A program made the position numbers and the translations under genes. A stretch of DNA of 64,000 bases from Streptococcus himalayensis. GTDB taxonomy: Bacteria > Bacillota > Bacilli > Lactobacillales > Streptococcaceae. Below, in pieces: positions 54,858 through 64,000 of this stretch (positions are counted from its first letter, which is position 1; the number at the start of each line of letters is the position of its first letter). The notes beneath the pieces are model-generated. The model was given only the letters and a program-made list of their open reading frames with translations. It ran no database searches and had not been told where the DNA came from. The stretch spans positions 1,073,501 through 1,137,500 of the forward strand of contig NZ_CP016953.1 of assembly GCF_001708305.1 (NCBI RefSeq). Direction: 5' to 3'.

Positions 54858-56582
54858 ATGTCTAGTGGACTAATCATACTGACCATAGTCATAGCAGTAC
54901 TATTGATTGTAGCCTATATCACTGCTGTACTATTGAGAAAGAGAAATGAAACCCTACTTACAAAATTGGAGGAGAAAAAAGAAGAACTCTACAATCTTCC
55001 AGTGAATGATGAGGTCGAGCGTGTCAAGAATTTACATCTCATTGGGCAGAGTCAAATCGCCTTTCGGGAGTGGAATCAAAAATGGGTTGACTTATCATTA
55101 AATTCATTTGCAGACATCGAAAACAATCTTTTTGAGTCAGAAACCTACAACAGTTCTTTTCGTTTTATGAAGGCCAAACATGGCATAGATAAGATTGAAA
55201 GTCAGATTGGGTTGATTGAGGAAGATATTGCAGCCATTCGTGAAGCATTGAAAAACTTGGAAGAGCAAGAGGCACACAACAGCGGTCGTGTTGTCCATGC
55301 GCTCGATCTGTTTGAAAAATTACAAACCAATGTTGCCAATCATGCAGATAGCTATAGTGTAGCTCTTCCTGAAATTGAAAAGCAATTAGAGAATATCGAA
55401 TCAGAATTTTCTCAGTTTGTGACCTTAAACTCATCAGGTGATCCTATTGAAGCGGCGGAAATCTTAGACAAGACAGAAGATCATATTCTAGCCTTGACTC
55501 AGATTGTAGAAAAAATTCCTGCGATTGTGGTCGAATTGCTGACCAAGCTACCTGAACAAGTGGAAGATTTGGAGTCTGGCTATCGCAAACTTTTAGAGAG
55601 TGACTATCATTTCTTAGAGACAGATATTGAATCTCGTCTGCAGCAATTGCATATGCTAATCAGTCACAATCGAGACAATTTGGCTCATCTTGAATTAGAC
55701 AATGCTCAATATGAAAATGAACAGCTTCAAGAAGAGATTGATGCCCTGTATGATATTTTCACGCGTGAAATCAACGCGCACAAGCAGACAGAGAAATACC
55801 TCAAAACGCTGCCAGGCTATTTAACCCATATGAAGGAAAATCGAGCAAATCTTTCTTCTGAATTAGAGCGCTTAAGTAACGTTTATCTAATTCCAGAAAC
55901 CTTGCGTGATCAGATTAACCAGTTGGAAAATGAATTGGCTGGGTTAGACAGCGTTGTTTTAGGAGCTGTGGAAGATTCTACTGATTTGAAACAAGCTTAT
56001 TCTGTTTGGTCAGAAAAATTGGGAACCATCCAAGACCGCTTAAAAGAATTAGAAGATGAGCAAATCTTGTTAGGAGAGACCTTGGCTCAGATTGAAAAAG
56101 ATGATGTCAATGCGCGTCAAAAAGCAAATATTTATGTAAATAAATTGCATACGATTAAACGTTATATGGAAAAACGAAATCTCCCAGGAATTCCAAAGAG
56201 TTTCCTAGAACTCTTCTTTACCGCTAGTCATCATACAGAAGACCTAGTCGCAGATTTGGAATCTGATTTAGTAGATATGGGAGCAGCTAATCGTATGTTG
56301 GATATTTTGACCAATGATATGAGTGAATTAGAGGATGAAACCTATCGAATTGTGCAATATGCTACCTTGACAGAGCAGTTGTTGCAGTATTCAAATCGCT
56401 ACCGCTCTTTCGATGAAGGGGTGCAAGCTGCCTTCAATCGTTCGTTGGAGATCTTTGAGCATGAGTTTGATTATCAGGCATCATTTGAAGAAATTTCACA
56501 AGCATTGGATATTGTGGAACCTGGTGTTTCAACACGGTTTGTGACTTCTTATGAAAAGACACGTGAAACGATTCGATTTTAA
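54858..56582 (+). CDS. ezrA: Septation ring regulator EzrA
   Basis: 574 residues from the ATG after AAAAGGAG. One N-terminal membrane helix (about 4-26) and a long, acidic, spectrin-like coiled-coil cytoplasmic part. EzrA links FtsZ dynamics with cell-wall synthesis. The frame extends upstream to 54825 without a ribosome site. Its terminator is split by ISL3 copy 3. Confidence 0.95.
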   Translation: MSSGLIILTIVIAVLLIVAYITAVLLRKRNETLLTKLEEKKEELYNLPVNDEVERVKNLHLIGQSQIAFREWNQKWVDLSLNSFADIENNLFESETYNSSFRFMKAKHGIDKIESQIGLIEEDIAAIREALKNLEEQEAHNSGRVVHALDLFEKLQTNVANHADSYSVALPEIEKQLENIESEFSQFVTLNSSGDPIEAAEILDKTEDHILALTQIVEKIPAIVVELLTKLPEQVEDLESGYRKLLESDYHFLETDIESRLQQLHMLISHNRDNLAHLELDNAQYENEQLQEEIDALYDIFTREINAHKQTEKYLKTLPGYLTHMKENRANLSSELERLSNVYLIPETLRDQINQLENELAGLDSVVLGAVEDSTDLKQAYSVWSEKLGTIQDRLKELEDEQILLGETLAQIEKDDVNARQKANIYVNKLHTIKRYMEKRNLPGIPKSFLELFFTASHHTEDLVADLESDLVDMGAANRMLDILTNDMSELEDETYRIVQYATLTEQLLQYSNRYRSFDEGVQAAFNRSLEIFEHEFDYQASFEEISQALDIVEPGVSTRFVTSYEKTRETIRF

Positions 56583-56593
56583 AAATAAGGGAA

Positions 56594-56622
56594 AGATTAG
56601 GACAAGTTTCTAATCTTTTTTC
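56594..56622 (+). terminator. ezrA terminator, target of ISL3 copy 3
   Basis: AGATTAG, a nine-base loop region, CTAATCT and a T tract. The IS target duplication CTTTTTTC is the T tract itself, so hairpin and Ts remain on the left of the IS. Confidence 0.8.
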
Positions 56623-58037
56623 GGCTCTTTGTCAACTGTAGTGGGTAGATGAAAAGCTAACACCTAGAGAGGACCAAATTGGTCTTCTCTTTTTTGATGT
56701 TGATGGCAATCAAAATCCGCTTTTTGAAGTTTTCAAAGTTCCGAAATCCAAAGGCATTACGCTTGATGACTTTGATGAGATTATTCGTCGCCTCAAGTTT
56801 GGCATTTGAGTAAGGCAATTCCATGGCGTTGAGAATCTTATCCTTGTCCTTCAAAAAGGTATTAAATACGGTCTGGAAAATCGGGTTGACAGTCTGCCGA
56901 TCGTCTTGGATAAGTCCAAAAAACTGGTCAGCTTGCTTCTCCTGGAAGTGAAAAAGCAGTAGTTGATAGAGCTCGTAGTGTTCTCTCAGTTCTTGAGAAT
57001 AGCCTATCAGTTTAGCGACAATCTCCTGGTTGGTTAAGTGCATGCGAAAAGTAGGGCGATAGAACCGCTTGTCACTGAGTTTACGGCTATCTTGTTGTAC
57101 CAGTTTCCAGTAGCGTTTGAGCGTCTTGTATTCATGCGATTTGCGGTCAAAAGCATTCATGATTTGGGTACGGACACGGTTCATAGCACGGCTGAGATGT
57201 TGCACAACGTGGAAACGATCAAGCACGATTTTAGCATGAGGAAAAAGTTGTTTGGCTAGTTGATAGTAAGGGCTAAACATGTCCATAGTGATGAATTTAA
57301 CGCGGTTTCTGACCTGTCTAGGGTATCGTAGGAAGTGATTTCGGATGACCACCTGCGTTCTTCCATCAAGGATAGCGATGATGTTATTTGTGTCAAAATC
57401 TTGAGCGATAAAGCTCATTTTCCCTTTCTTGAAGGCATACTCATCCCAGGACATGACTTCTGGAAGCTTAGCCCAATCCGTTTCAAACTTAAACTCATTG
57501 AGTTTTCGAATAACTGTAGATGTAGAAATGGAGAGTCTGTGTGCGATATGTGTCATTGCTTGATTTTCGATGAGTAATTGTGTGATTTTCTGGTTGACAG
57601 CGACAGATATTTGATGGTTCTTCTTAACAATAGGAGTTTCAGCGACCGCCATTTTCCCACATTCCTTGCACTTGAAACGACGCTTTCGAAGGCGGATAAG
57701 TAGCGGGTAGCCAGCAGTTTCTAAGTAGGGGATTTTAGAGGCTTTCTGGAAGTCGTACTTAGCCATTTGTCCCTTGCAGGAAGGGCATTTAGGGGCTGTG
57801 TAATCCAAGTGACCGTGGAGTTCTAAGTGTGTTCCCATGTCGCATTCATTAGTGATCGTGATATTTTTGTCTTTCATTTTGAGAAAATTTGTGATAAGAT
57901 TTAGTTGTTCCATATGAGTCTTTCTAAATGATAGTTTCTTCGCTTTTCATTATAGGTCATATGGGACTTTTTTTCTACACTGAAAAAAGCTCCATAATTT
58001 CCACAGTGGATTTACCCACTACAGATATTATAGAGCC
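56623..58037 (-). mobile_element. ISL3-family insertion sequence, copy 3 (1415 bp)
   Basis: Same ends and length as copies 1 and 2. Exact 8-bp duplication CTTTTTTC at 56615-56622 and 58038-58045. Confidence 0.97.
56657..57913 (-). CDS. ISL3-family transposase, copy 3
   Basis: 418 residues, intact. It is a mosaic: the central FETDWAKLPE…DTNNIIAI part agrees with copy 1, the NAFDRKSHEYKTL part with copy 2. Private changes include GRTQVVIRN, CGKMAV and NQKITQLLIENQ. Confidence 0.95.
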   Translation of the reverse strand: MEQLNLITNFLKMKDKNITITNECDMGTHLELHGHLDYTAPKCPSCKGQMAKYDFQKASKIPYLETAGYPLLIRLRKRRFKCKECGKMAVAETPIVKKNHQISVAVNQKITQLLIENQAMTHIAHRLSISTSTVIRKLNEFKFETDWAKLPEVMSWDEYAFKKGKMSFIAQDFDTNNIIAILDGRTQVVIRNHFLRYPRQVRNRVKFITMDMFSPYYQLAKQLFPHAKIVLDRFHVVQHLSRAMNRVRTQIMNAFDRKSHEYKTLKRYWKLVQQDSRKLSDKRFYRPTFRMHLTNQEIVAKLIGYSQELREHYELYQLLLFHFQEKQADQFFGLIQDDRQTVNPIFQTVFNTFLKDKDKILNAMELPYSNAKLEATNNLIKVIKRNAFGFRNFENFKKRILIAINIKKEKTNLVLSRC

Positions 58038-58074
58038 CTTTTTTCTATGTCTATCTAAAAAATAAGAGGATTTA

Positions 58075-58290
58075 TACTCGTCAAAAATCAACATCTGACG
58101 TCGTTAATTCCCCTTGCTTCAACAGTCCAGTGGACTGTTGAAGGTTGGCAAGAAGGATTATGAAATAATCTTCAGCATAACCTCTAGTTCCTGCGTTTTT
58201 AGGACACAAGCTACGTTAGTTTTATCGATCACCTTCCACAATTCTTAATTGTGAAACCTAGTCAGATGTCGATTTTTATAGAGCATCATC
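58075..58290 (+). repeat. Palindromic intergenic repeat upstream of spxB
   Basis: AAAATCAACATCTGACGTCG, the 25-bp palindrome centred at about 58130 (TTCAACAGTCCA-G-TGGACTGTTGAA), AGGACACAAGCTACGTTAG and CACCTTCCACAATTC. Related to blocks at 42.75-43.3 kb and 33.6 kb. The remaining gap to 58350 shows no gene. Confidence 0.75.
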
Positions 58291-58348
58291 TGCATGCCAG
58301 TTGGTTTTTGAAAATTGTGAGCAAATTATTATGAAATATTTTGGAAAT

Positions 58349-58387
58349 GTGGTAAAGTAGTAATGTAAGATTTTTAAAGCGTTTTCA
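58349..58387 (+). promoter_or_regulatory. spxB promoter region with cre-like site
   Basis: A possible -10 TGG-TAAAGT (58349-58357) is followed by TTAAAGCGTTTTCA (58374-58387), 13 of 14 with the cre consensus. CcpA control of spxB is established in streptococci. Confidence 0.65.
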
Positions 58388-58447
58388 GATAGTGAGAAGG
58401 TTTTAATAAACTTAGCATTCTTATTATTTTTATGGAGGAGACTTTTT

Positions 58448-60229
58448 ATGAGTCAAGGGAAAATTACTGCTTCTGCAGCAATGCTAAATGTGTTAAAGAC
58501 TTGGGGCGTAGATACTATCTACGGAATTCCTTCAGGAACATTGAGTTCATTGATGGATGCTCTTGCTGAGGATCAAGATATTCGTTTCTTGCAAGTTCGT
58601 CATGAAGAAACTGGAGCACTTGCTGCTCTTATGCAAGCTAAGTTCGGTGGATCTATCGGGGTCTGCGTAGGTTCTGGTGGACCTGGTGCAACTCACTTGA
58701 TTAACGGTATTTACGATGCTGCTATGGATGCAACTCCATTGCTTGCAATCCTTGGATCACGTCCAGTTAACGAATTGAACATGGATGCTTTCCAAGAATT
58801 GAACCAAAACCCAATGTACAATGGTGTAGCTGTGTATAACAAACGCGTAGCCTATGCCTCTCAATTGCCAAAAGTTATTGATGAAGCTTGCCGTGCTGCG
58901 ATTGCGAAAAAAGGACCAGCTGTCGTTGAAATCCCTGTAAACTTTGGTTTTGAAGAAATTGATGAAAACTCATACTACGGATCAGGTACTTACGATCGTA
59001 CATTTGTTGCACCAGCTTTGAACGAAGTTGAAGTGGATAAAGCAGTTGAAATTCTAAACAATGCGAAACGTCCAGTGATTTATGCTGGTTTTGGTGGTGT
59101 TGGAGCAGGAGATGTTGTGACTGAATTGTCTCGCAAAATCAAAGCACCAATCATTACAACAGGTAAAAACTTTGAAGCGTTTGAATGGAACTATGAAGGT
59201 TTGACTGGTTCAGCTTACCGTGTTGGTTGGAAATCAGCGAATGAAGTGATTTTTGAAGCAGATACAGTTCTTTTCCTTGGATGTAACTTCCCATTCTCAG
59301 AAGTTTACAATACTTTTAAAAATGTAGAAAAATTCATCCAAGTAGATATTGACCCTTACAAACTTGGAAAACGTCATGCCCTTGATGCGTCTATCCTTGG
59401 TGATGTGAAAGTTGCAGCTGCTGCAATCCTAGACAAGGTAAATCCAGTTGAGTCCACTCCATGGTGGAGAGCGGTTGTGAAGAACAACCAAAACTGGCGT
59501 GACTATATGAACAAGCTTGAAGGCAAAACAGAAGGCGAATTGCAATTGTACCAAGTCTACAACGCAATCAACAAATACGCTGATGAGAATGCTATTTACT
59601 CAATTGATGTCGGTAACTCAACTCAAACATCTACTCGTCACTTGCACATGACTCCTAAAAATATGTGGCGTACTTCTCCACTATTTGCGACAATGGGAAT
59701 TGCCCTTCCTGGTGGAATTGCTGCGAAGAAAGACAATCCAGATCGCCAAGTATGGAATATCATGGGTGATGGTGCCTTTGGTATGTGCTACCCAGATGTG
59801 ATTACCAACGTTCAATACAACCTCCCAGTTATCAACGTTGTCTTCTCAAACTCTGAGTATGCCTTCATCAAGAACAAATATGAAGACACAAACAAACACT
59901 TGTTTGGTGTAGACTTCACAAACCCTGATTACAAGATGATCGCAGAAGCACAAGGTGCTGTTGGATTTACAGTAGATCGTATCGAAGATATCGATGCAGT
60001 GATGAAAGAAGCTGTTGAGTTGAACAAACAAGGGAAGACAGTTGTGATTGATGCTCGCATCACACAACACCGTCCAATCCCAGTAGAAGCTCCAGAACTT
60101 CGCTTGGATCCAAAAGCATACTCTGCTGAAGAAATCGCAGCTTACAAAGAAAAATATGAAGCTGAAGAATTGGTGCCATTCCGTCTCTTCCTTGAAGAAG
60201 AAGGACTTGAGTCACGCAACTATCAATAA
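58448..60229 (+). CDS. spxB: Pyruvate oxidase SpxB
   Basis: 593 residues. Three-domain TPP enzyme: PYR domain with catalytic Glu ([14 protein letters not shown]), FAD-binding middle domain (about 190-340) and PP domain with the TPP motif [11 protein letters not shown]…NVVFSN. It turns pyruvate, phosphate and O2 into acetyl phosphate, CO2 and H2O2. This is the main H2O2 source of mitis-group streptococci and a weapon against neighbours. Regular, codon-optimised sequence; GGAGGAG precedes the ATG. Confidence 0.96.
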   Translation: MSQGKITASAAMLNVLKTWGVDTIYGIPSGTLSSLMDALAEDQDIRFLQVRHEETGALAALMQAKFGGSIGVCVGSGGPGATHLINGIYDAAMDATPLLAILGSRPVNELNMDAFQELNQNPMYNGVAVYNKRVAYASQLPKVIDEACRAAIAKKGPAVVEIPVNFGFEEIDENSYYGSGTYDRTFVAPALNEVEVDKAVEILNNAKRPVIYAGFGGVGAGDVVTELSRKIKAPIITTGKNFEAFEWNYEGLTGSAYRVGWKSANEVIFEADTVLFLGCNFPFSEVYNTFKNVEKFIQVDIDPYKLGKRHALDASILGDVKVAAAAILDKVNPVESTPWWRAVVKNNQNWRDYMNKLEGKTEGELQLYQVYNAINKYADENAIYSIDVGNSTQTSTRHLHMTPKNMWRTSPLFATMGIALPGGIAAKKDNPDRQVWNIMGDGAFGMCYPDVITNVQYNLPVINVVFSNSEYAFIKNKYEDTNKHLFGVDFTNPDYKMIAEAQGAVGFTVDRIEDIDAVMKEAVELNKQGKTVVIDARITQHRPIPVEAPELRLDPKAYSAEEIAAYKEKYEAEELVPFRLFLEEEGLESRNYQ

Positions 60230-60251
60230 ACCCTTGACGAAGCATCGTCTA

Positions 60252-60284
60252 AGACAGGTAGGAATTCCTATCTGTCTTTTTCGT
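60252..60284 (+). terminator. spxB terminator
   Basis: AGACAGGTAGGAATTCCTATCT pairs with itself around the EcoRI-like centre and ends GTCTTTTT. Confidence 0.9.
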
Positions 60285-60394
60285 TAGAAAAATAGCAGTA
60301 CCTGTATTGGCTAGAAATGGATGTTGTGCTACTCGCCAACATTCAATATCTGATGTCATTAACTCATACTCATGTAATTTCAAAAATAGCCATT

Positions 60395-60615
60395 CGATTG
60401 TACCGACCTCTCTATTGTTAGATTTTGGTTTAACTTTTGAGGGTCACATCATGTATGCATATTTATCTTTATTTGAAAATAAAGCAGTTTCAGTAAGTCA
60501 AACAGGATGATTTTTTAGCAGATGAAAAGTACAGGCATAAAAAATAGCTAGTTTGCATTCGAACCATTTAAGAAAGTCGCAAAAATGCTAACTTTGATTT
60601 TGGATGAGTATCACC
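60395..60615 (+). repeat. Dispersed repeat, copy 2 (see 12237-12455)
   Basis: CTATTGTTAGATTTTGGT, GTCAAACAGGATG, AAAAAATAGCTAGTTT, CAAAAATGCTAACTTTGATT in the same order as in the blp island. A 67-codon ORF overlaps it but is not conserved in copy 1. Confidence 0.65.
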
Positions 60616-60900
60616 TTTGAGGTTCGGGCTAAACCAATCCACCGGATTCGTTTACTCCCACCCCCGCAAGTTGACTAGCTTCCACAATTGAGAATTGTGG
60701 AAGGCTGGAAATAGAACGAGCGTAGCTCGCTCCTTGCAATTGGGAATTGTGAAAGGTTGGAAATGTTCGCTAGCCCCCTCTACTAGAATGTTGATTTATC
60801 AACGTTTTACAAATCAGACAACTGCTGCTTCAAATTGCTAAAGCTATAAAAGAAGCAAGGACGGACACTTTTGTCCCAGCTTCGTACAAAAAGATTTTCA
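60615..60900 (-). repeat. Palindrome-rich intergenic repeat, inverted relative to 42.8 kb
   Basis: Reverse complement of the 42830-43110 block: GGTTCGGGCTAAACC, CCGGATTCGTTTACTCCCAC, TTCCACAATTGAGAATTGTGG, GAGCGTAGCTCGCTCC, TGTTGATTTATCAACG, and the degenerate end near 60880. Confidence 0.8.
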
Positions 60901-60955
60901 CGTTAGAAATTCTATAATTTCATACAGTATTTTTTACTAAAATAGATACAAAAAG

Positions 60956-61005
60956 CGAACAAAGAGAGAGGTTTAAGAGTTTAATTCTTTCTTTGTTCGT
61001 TTTTA
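60956..61005 (+). terminator. Hairpin in the spxB downstream gap
   Basis: CGAACAAAGAGAGAG and TTCTTTCTTTGTTCG form a long stem followed by TTTTTA. No gene adjoins it directly, so it may be the end of a lost gene. Confidence 0.6.
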
Positions 61006-61129
61006 CTTTTCTAATCAGACTTTTGTCCCACTCCCGGATGTGGAGTGTAGTGCAGGATGAAGGTATTGAATGCTAAAAGAGCGAAGAAGCTGTATTTGCA
61101 TCATCACAGGATTTTTAAAACAGGCTAAA

Positions 61130-61211
61130 ATGTGAAATTATCACAAAGTTAGCTTTCTAGGATGTTGAACAGTCAGCATCATCAAAGGTTGTTTTTGTGA
61201 AATTAGCACAC
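61130..61211. promoter_or_regulatory. Two Rex-like inverted repeats without an adjacent promoter-proximal gene
   Basis: ATGTGAAATTATCACAA (61130-61146) differs from the Rex pattern TTGTGA-N-TCACAA by one base. TTGTGAAATTAGCACAC (61195-61211) is a weaker copy. The flanking genes end here or are 1 kb away. Confidence 0.45.
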
Positions 61212-61269
61212 TTGGTCGTCTTTTGCAGGCATTGTGACATTGTGAATACAGGTTTTAAAATAAGCCTTT

Positions 61270-62163
61270 TTAGCGTAAGATTGATTGAGCCATTTTAAAA
61301 TAGGTGTGGCGGCGTCCACGAATGGCAAGGCCAAGGGTTAGAATGTTTTCTGGGATAGGCATGCGGCCGTACCCACCATCGCCAATGTGATGAATATCAG
61401 CACCAATTCGTTTATTCGCGAGAGCAAGAGTGCGAATAGTGGCTTCATCGGCACTTTCTTGGCTGGTACCAATTGTGGCTATGACCAAGCCTCCTAAGGC
61501 TTTGACAGCCTTACTAGCCTGCAAGGCGGCATCTTCTGTGGCAAAAGGAACGGTTGAGGGGCTAGGGAGCAAAATCCCGTCGGCCCCTGATTTGACAAAA
61601 TCAGTTAAAGTGTCAACTGCGAAAATATCTTCTGTTAAACCTGCCCCATGCATTTTTCCAGCAAAAACCAAGCCCTTGAAATGCTCAATTGCAAGCTGGA
61701 TGCCTTCTTTGATGGCTGAGAGCGAGACACCGGTTGAGGGATTGCCTGTTAGGAGGATAAAGTCCACTCCCAGAGCTTGAGCCGCTTCTAGGCTTTCTTG
61801 GTTGACTTGACGGCCTTTGCTGATGAGGATTTTCTCATCCAAGACTTGGGCGTGACGATCAACAGGCTCTAAATTGATCCCAACAGGTCGTCCTGTTAAA
61901 CGTTTGATTTCCGCGATTGGATTGTCACAAGGGTAAAATCCATTGATAAATTTGCTGAAGACATCAAATTCATTGAGAAGGATGAGGTCGGCTCCAAAAC
62001 TGGCCATCACTTCAGCATTGCTCACGCCTTCAAGAAGGGGAGCGGCGGTTACAACCGTTTCTCCTAGGATGATGCGGCCTTCGCTTGTTGCAATTGCTTG
62101 TTTGAGTTCCTCTTTTGAGATACCTTGTAAATCACTGGCATAGCAGCTTAATAATCGTTTCAT
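61270..62163 (-). CDS. Conserved TIM-barrel-like protein of unknown function
   Basis: 297 residues starting MKRLLSCYASDLQGISKEEL. Repeated beta-alpha units (ADLILLNEFDVF, VGINLEPVDR, VDFILLTGNPSTGVSL, GADGILLPSPST, GGLVIATIGT) and a conserved C-terminal block DIHHIGDGGYGRMPIPENI suggest a (beta/alpha)8 enzyme. Streptococci and enterococci carry homologues with vague names. No signal peptide. GGAGGCG precedes the ATG. Substrate unknown. Confidence 0.7.
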   Translation of the reverse strand: MKRLLSCYASDLQGISKEELKQAIATSEGRIILGETVVTAAPLLEGVSNAEVMASFGADLILLNEFDVFSKFINGFYPCDNPIAEIKRLTGRPVGINLEPVDRHAQVLDEKILISKGRQVNQESLEAAQALGVDFILLTGNPSTGVSLSAIKEGIQLAIEHFKGLVFAGKMHGAGLTEDIFAVDTLTDFVKSGADGILLPSPSTVPFATEDAALQASKAVKALGGLVIATIGTSQESADEATIRTLALANKRIGADIHHIGDGGYGRMPIPENILTLGLAIRGRRHTYFKMAQSILR

Positions 62164-62313
62164 GTATGCGCCTCCAATTCTAGCATGATTATAGCATACT
62201 TAGATTTACTTGTCTATATACAGTGATTGAATGGGGAATAATCGTGAAATTTTTTGTAATAAAATGACAGCGAATTTTCTCTATGTTTTTTCTAAGCAAA
62301 AAGATATAATTGC

Positions 62314-62342
62314 TTGACTAAACGAAGGAATGTTGATATATT
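62314..62342 (+). promoter_or_regulatory. Strong promoter upstream of a structured leader
   Basis: TTGACT (62314-62319), 17 bp, TGA-TATATT (62334-62342). It is a near-consensus promoter more than 400 bp before the next gene. Confidence 0.7.
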
Positions 62343-62358
62343 GTTAGTAGGTATCGTG

Positions 62359-62434
62359 CTTTATTCTGCCTAGAAGCCAAAGATTTATCTGCCAGCCTTG
62401 TCGGATAGGTGATGGGGCTTTCTAGAGGGTAAAG
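62359..62434 (+). ncRNA. Candidate structured RNA or leader element
   Basis: Starting 16 nt after the -10. CTTTA (62359) pairs with TAAAG (62430-62434). CCTAGAAGCC (62369-62378) pairs with GGCTTTCTAGAGG (62416-62428) with one bulge each. Between them, TATC/GATA can form an inner stem (about 62386-62408). No T tract follows, so it could be a leader of the GH31 mRNA or a processed small RNA. Not a class I recognise. Confidence 0.45.
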
Positions 62435-62636
62435 AAAGAAAATATATCTAACTATATGTCTAATAGAGTGGATAAGAAAAACGAGTAAGGAGATTTTTAC
62501 AAATCTATTTGGAAAGGCATTGATGAGAAATAAGAAAGTTGGTCAGTGTATCGACTCTTGATTTTCTTATCTTCCATCTATGCGAGATAGGAAGTATCTG
62601 AAATAGATAGTAAGAATTTCTTTTTTTGGCAAAAAA

Positions 62637-62650
62637 TGTAAGCGTTATCT
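62637..62650 (+). promoter_or_regulatory. cre-like site before the GH31 gene
   Basis: TGTAAGCGTTATCT agrees with the cre consensus at 13 of 14. It lies 115 bp before the start codon, in the leader or near a second promoter. Other parts of 62164-62764 show no gene. Confidence 0.65.
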
Positions 62651-62764
62651 TATCTGTTTTGGAGACAGAAAGGAGAGGAAGATAGAGTTGTCATGATGGC
62701 TACTTTTCAAAGAAAAAGCAGTCATTTGCTAAAGGGACTAGAATAAAAAAATAGGAGGCTTCTT

Positions 62765-64000
62765 ATGAAAGACTTATTTGACCAACAAAGAAAGTATTCC
62801 ATCCGTAAATTAGCGCTTGGGACTTTTTCTGTTGTTATCGGAAGTGTTGTGTTTGGGGTAAATACAGCACAAGCTGCAGAAACAACTGCTGAGGTAGGAG
62901 GGGATTCCACACCAGCAGCCGTAGTAAATGAAGGGGCACCAGTAGCAGAAGCAGCTAGCTCACAAGAAACACCAGCAGCTCCAGAAACGAAAGAGGAAGT
63001 AGCTAGACCAGAAGAAAAGGCACTCACAGAGGCCATCAAGGCAGAAGCAGATGCTAAGGAAATTCCTCAAAAAGAAGAGAAAACAGCAGAAGCAGAAACT
63101 CCAGCTTCAAAACCAACTGACCGTGCTAGCGAAGAGCCTGTCCGTAAAACACCGACACAGCTTGGTGCTATCACCAATGTGACAGTCAATGCGACAAATC
63201 CAAATATCTTTGATGTCACTTATGAAACAGGCCAAAAAGGACGGGTTTCCTTCTATGGCGATCATGTGGTTCGCTACCATGTTGTACCAGGAAATGATGA
63301 ATTTCTAGAAGTGGCACCGCCATCAAGACCAGACCGTCCAGCGGAAATTTTGGTGAAGAAGATTACGGACTATGCGTCTACAACTACACCAAGCCTTATC
63401 GTGAACAATGGCAACTATGAATTAAGCAATAACGCCATCGCTCTCTTCCTTGACAAGATGAAGAGCACGCTGAAAATCGTTGATAAGAAGACTGGGAAAA
63501 CCGTTGTAGAAGAAGCGGCACCACTTGATTTGCGCTCTGCATCTGCTACACAGGTCTTAAAAGCTGGCACCGATAGCGAGTACTTTGGTGGAGGTACTCA
63601 AAATGGTCGCTTTACCCATAAGGGTCAAAAGATTGATATTGTGAATACCAATAACTGGGTAGATAAAGGAGTGGCTTCTCCAAATCCATTCTACTGGACA
63701 ACGGATGGATATGGGGTTCTTCGCCATACGTTTACACCAGGTCAATATGACTTTGAAAAATCAGAATCTGATAAGGTCATCACCACCCACAAAGATAGCC
63801 ATTTTGATGCCTTTTACTTTGTTAATAATAAGCCAGTAGGCATTTTGCAAGACTATTATGAATTAACGGGTAAACCAGTTGTTCTTCCTGTCTTTGCCCT
63901 TTATGAAGGACACTACAATGCCTATAACCGTGACACTTGGGTAGAAGTCCCAGAAGGAACTTATGGGGCAGTCTTCTTTGAAGAAAAAGGCAAATGGTAC
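62765..64000 (+). CDS. Surface glycoside hydrolase family 31, N-terminal part (runs off the window)
   Basis: 412 codons open to the window edge. YSIRK-type signal peptide (YSIRKLALGTFSVVIGSVVF), a low-complexity Ala/Glu/Pro region (about 40-130), then the GH31 N-terminal beta domain: DSEYFGGGTQNGRF, NPFYWTTDGYGVL and the start of the barrel (GILQDYYELTGKPVVLPVF). GH31 enzymes split alpha-glucosides or alpha-xylosides. A YSIRK signal predicts a C-terminal LPXTG anchor beyond the window. AGGAGG precedes the ATG. Confidence 0.85.
   Translation, partial: MKDLFDQQRKYSIRKLALGTFSVVIGSVVFGVNTAQAAETTAEVGGDSTPAAVVNEGAPVAEAASSQETPAAPETKEEVARPEEKALTEAIKAEADAKEIPQKEEKTAEAETPASKPTDRASEEPVRKTPTQLGAITNVTVNATNPNIFDVTYETGQKGRVSFYGDHVVRYHVVPGNDEFLEVAPPSRPDRPAEILVKKITDYASTTTPSLIVNNGNYELSNNAIALFLDKMKSTLKIVDKKTGKTVVEEAAPLDLRSASATQVLKAGTDSEYFGGGTQNGRFTHKGQKIDIVNTNNWVDKGVASPNPFYWTTDGYGVLRHTFTPGQYDFEKSESDKVITTHKDSHFDAFYFVNNKPVGILQDYYELTGKPVVLPVFALYEGHYNAYNRDTWVEVPEGTYGAVFFEEKGKWY

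Noticed and set aside
60307..60510. 67-codon ORF after spxB
   Set aside because: It lies across a dispersed repeat, and the other copy at 12.3 kb does not keep the frame. No ribosome site.

Overview
The window is a low-GC Firmicute chromosome segment and almost certainly an oral Streptococcus of the mitis/sanguinis group. The gene neighbourhoods gnd-ritR, nrdR-dnaB-dnaI-der, upp-clpP, livJHMGF-acuB, tmk-holB-yabA-rsmI and HAD-gyrB-ezrA, the pyruvate oxidase gene spxB and a YSIRK signal peptide all fit that group. I do not assign a species. No rRNA, tRNA or CRISPR array was seen.

Layout. 1-3.4 kb: a truncated Rgg-like regulator, a DUF177 protein, gnd and the orphan response regulator ritR. 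3.4-18.8 kb: an accessory island holding a complete Blp-type bacteriocin system. It has blpS-blpR-blpH (plus strand), a pheromone gene blpC that is easily missed, the exporter genes blpB and blpA (minus strand), and several double-glycine peptide modules with immunity-like membrane proteins, a CPBP protease, an ABC transporter and a wall-anchored thioredoxin-fold protein. IS30 fragments, a frameshifted bacteriocin and broken leaders lie between the modules. 19-22.2 kb: an EIICBA sugar PTS with a downstream phosphatase-type gene. 22.3-27.2 kb: replication and housekeeping operon. 27.2-33.4 kb: IS remnant, DUF960, DUF402, recX, rlmCD and two PLP sulfur enzymes. 33.8-42.7 kb: a membrane protein with an HExxH motif, upp, CtsR-boxed clpP, an IS, and the branched-chain amino acid ABC operon with a CodY-like box. 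43.4-47.6 kb: adh followed by an IS1182-type element that itself carries an ISL3-type element. 47.6-56.6 kb: acuB-like, yitT-like, tmk to rsmI, gyrB and ezrA, then a third ISL3 copy. 58-64 kb: spxB, a TIM-barrel-like gene and the start of a surface GH31 glycosidase.

How the parts work together. In the Blp island the pheromone BlpC would be cleaved and exported by BlpA/BlpB, sensed by BlpH and relayed to BlpR. Six sites with two 11-12 bp boxes spaced exactly 21 bp start-to-start lie 27-30 bp upstream of -10 elements: at blpS, blpC, blpA and three bacteriocin modules. The exported peptides are rich in cysteine pairs. A wall-anchored CxxC protein at the end of the island could assist their oxidation. 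The most novel material is a set of proline-rich leader peptides that share a C-x13-C loop.

Three full ISL3 copies (1415 bp each, perfect 8-bp target duplications), one internally deleted ISL3 remnant, an IS1182 element inserted at a terminator hairpin and several families of palindrome-rich intergenic repeats show heavy mobile-element traffic. Catabolite control is suggested by cre-like sites at the PTS, adh, spxB and GH31 genes.
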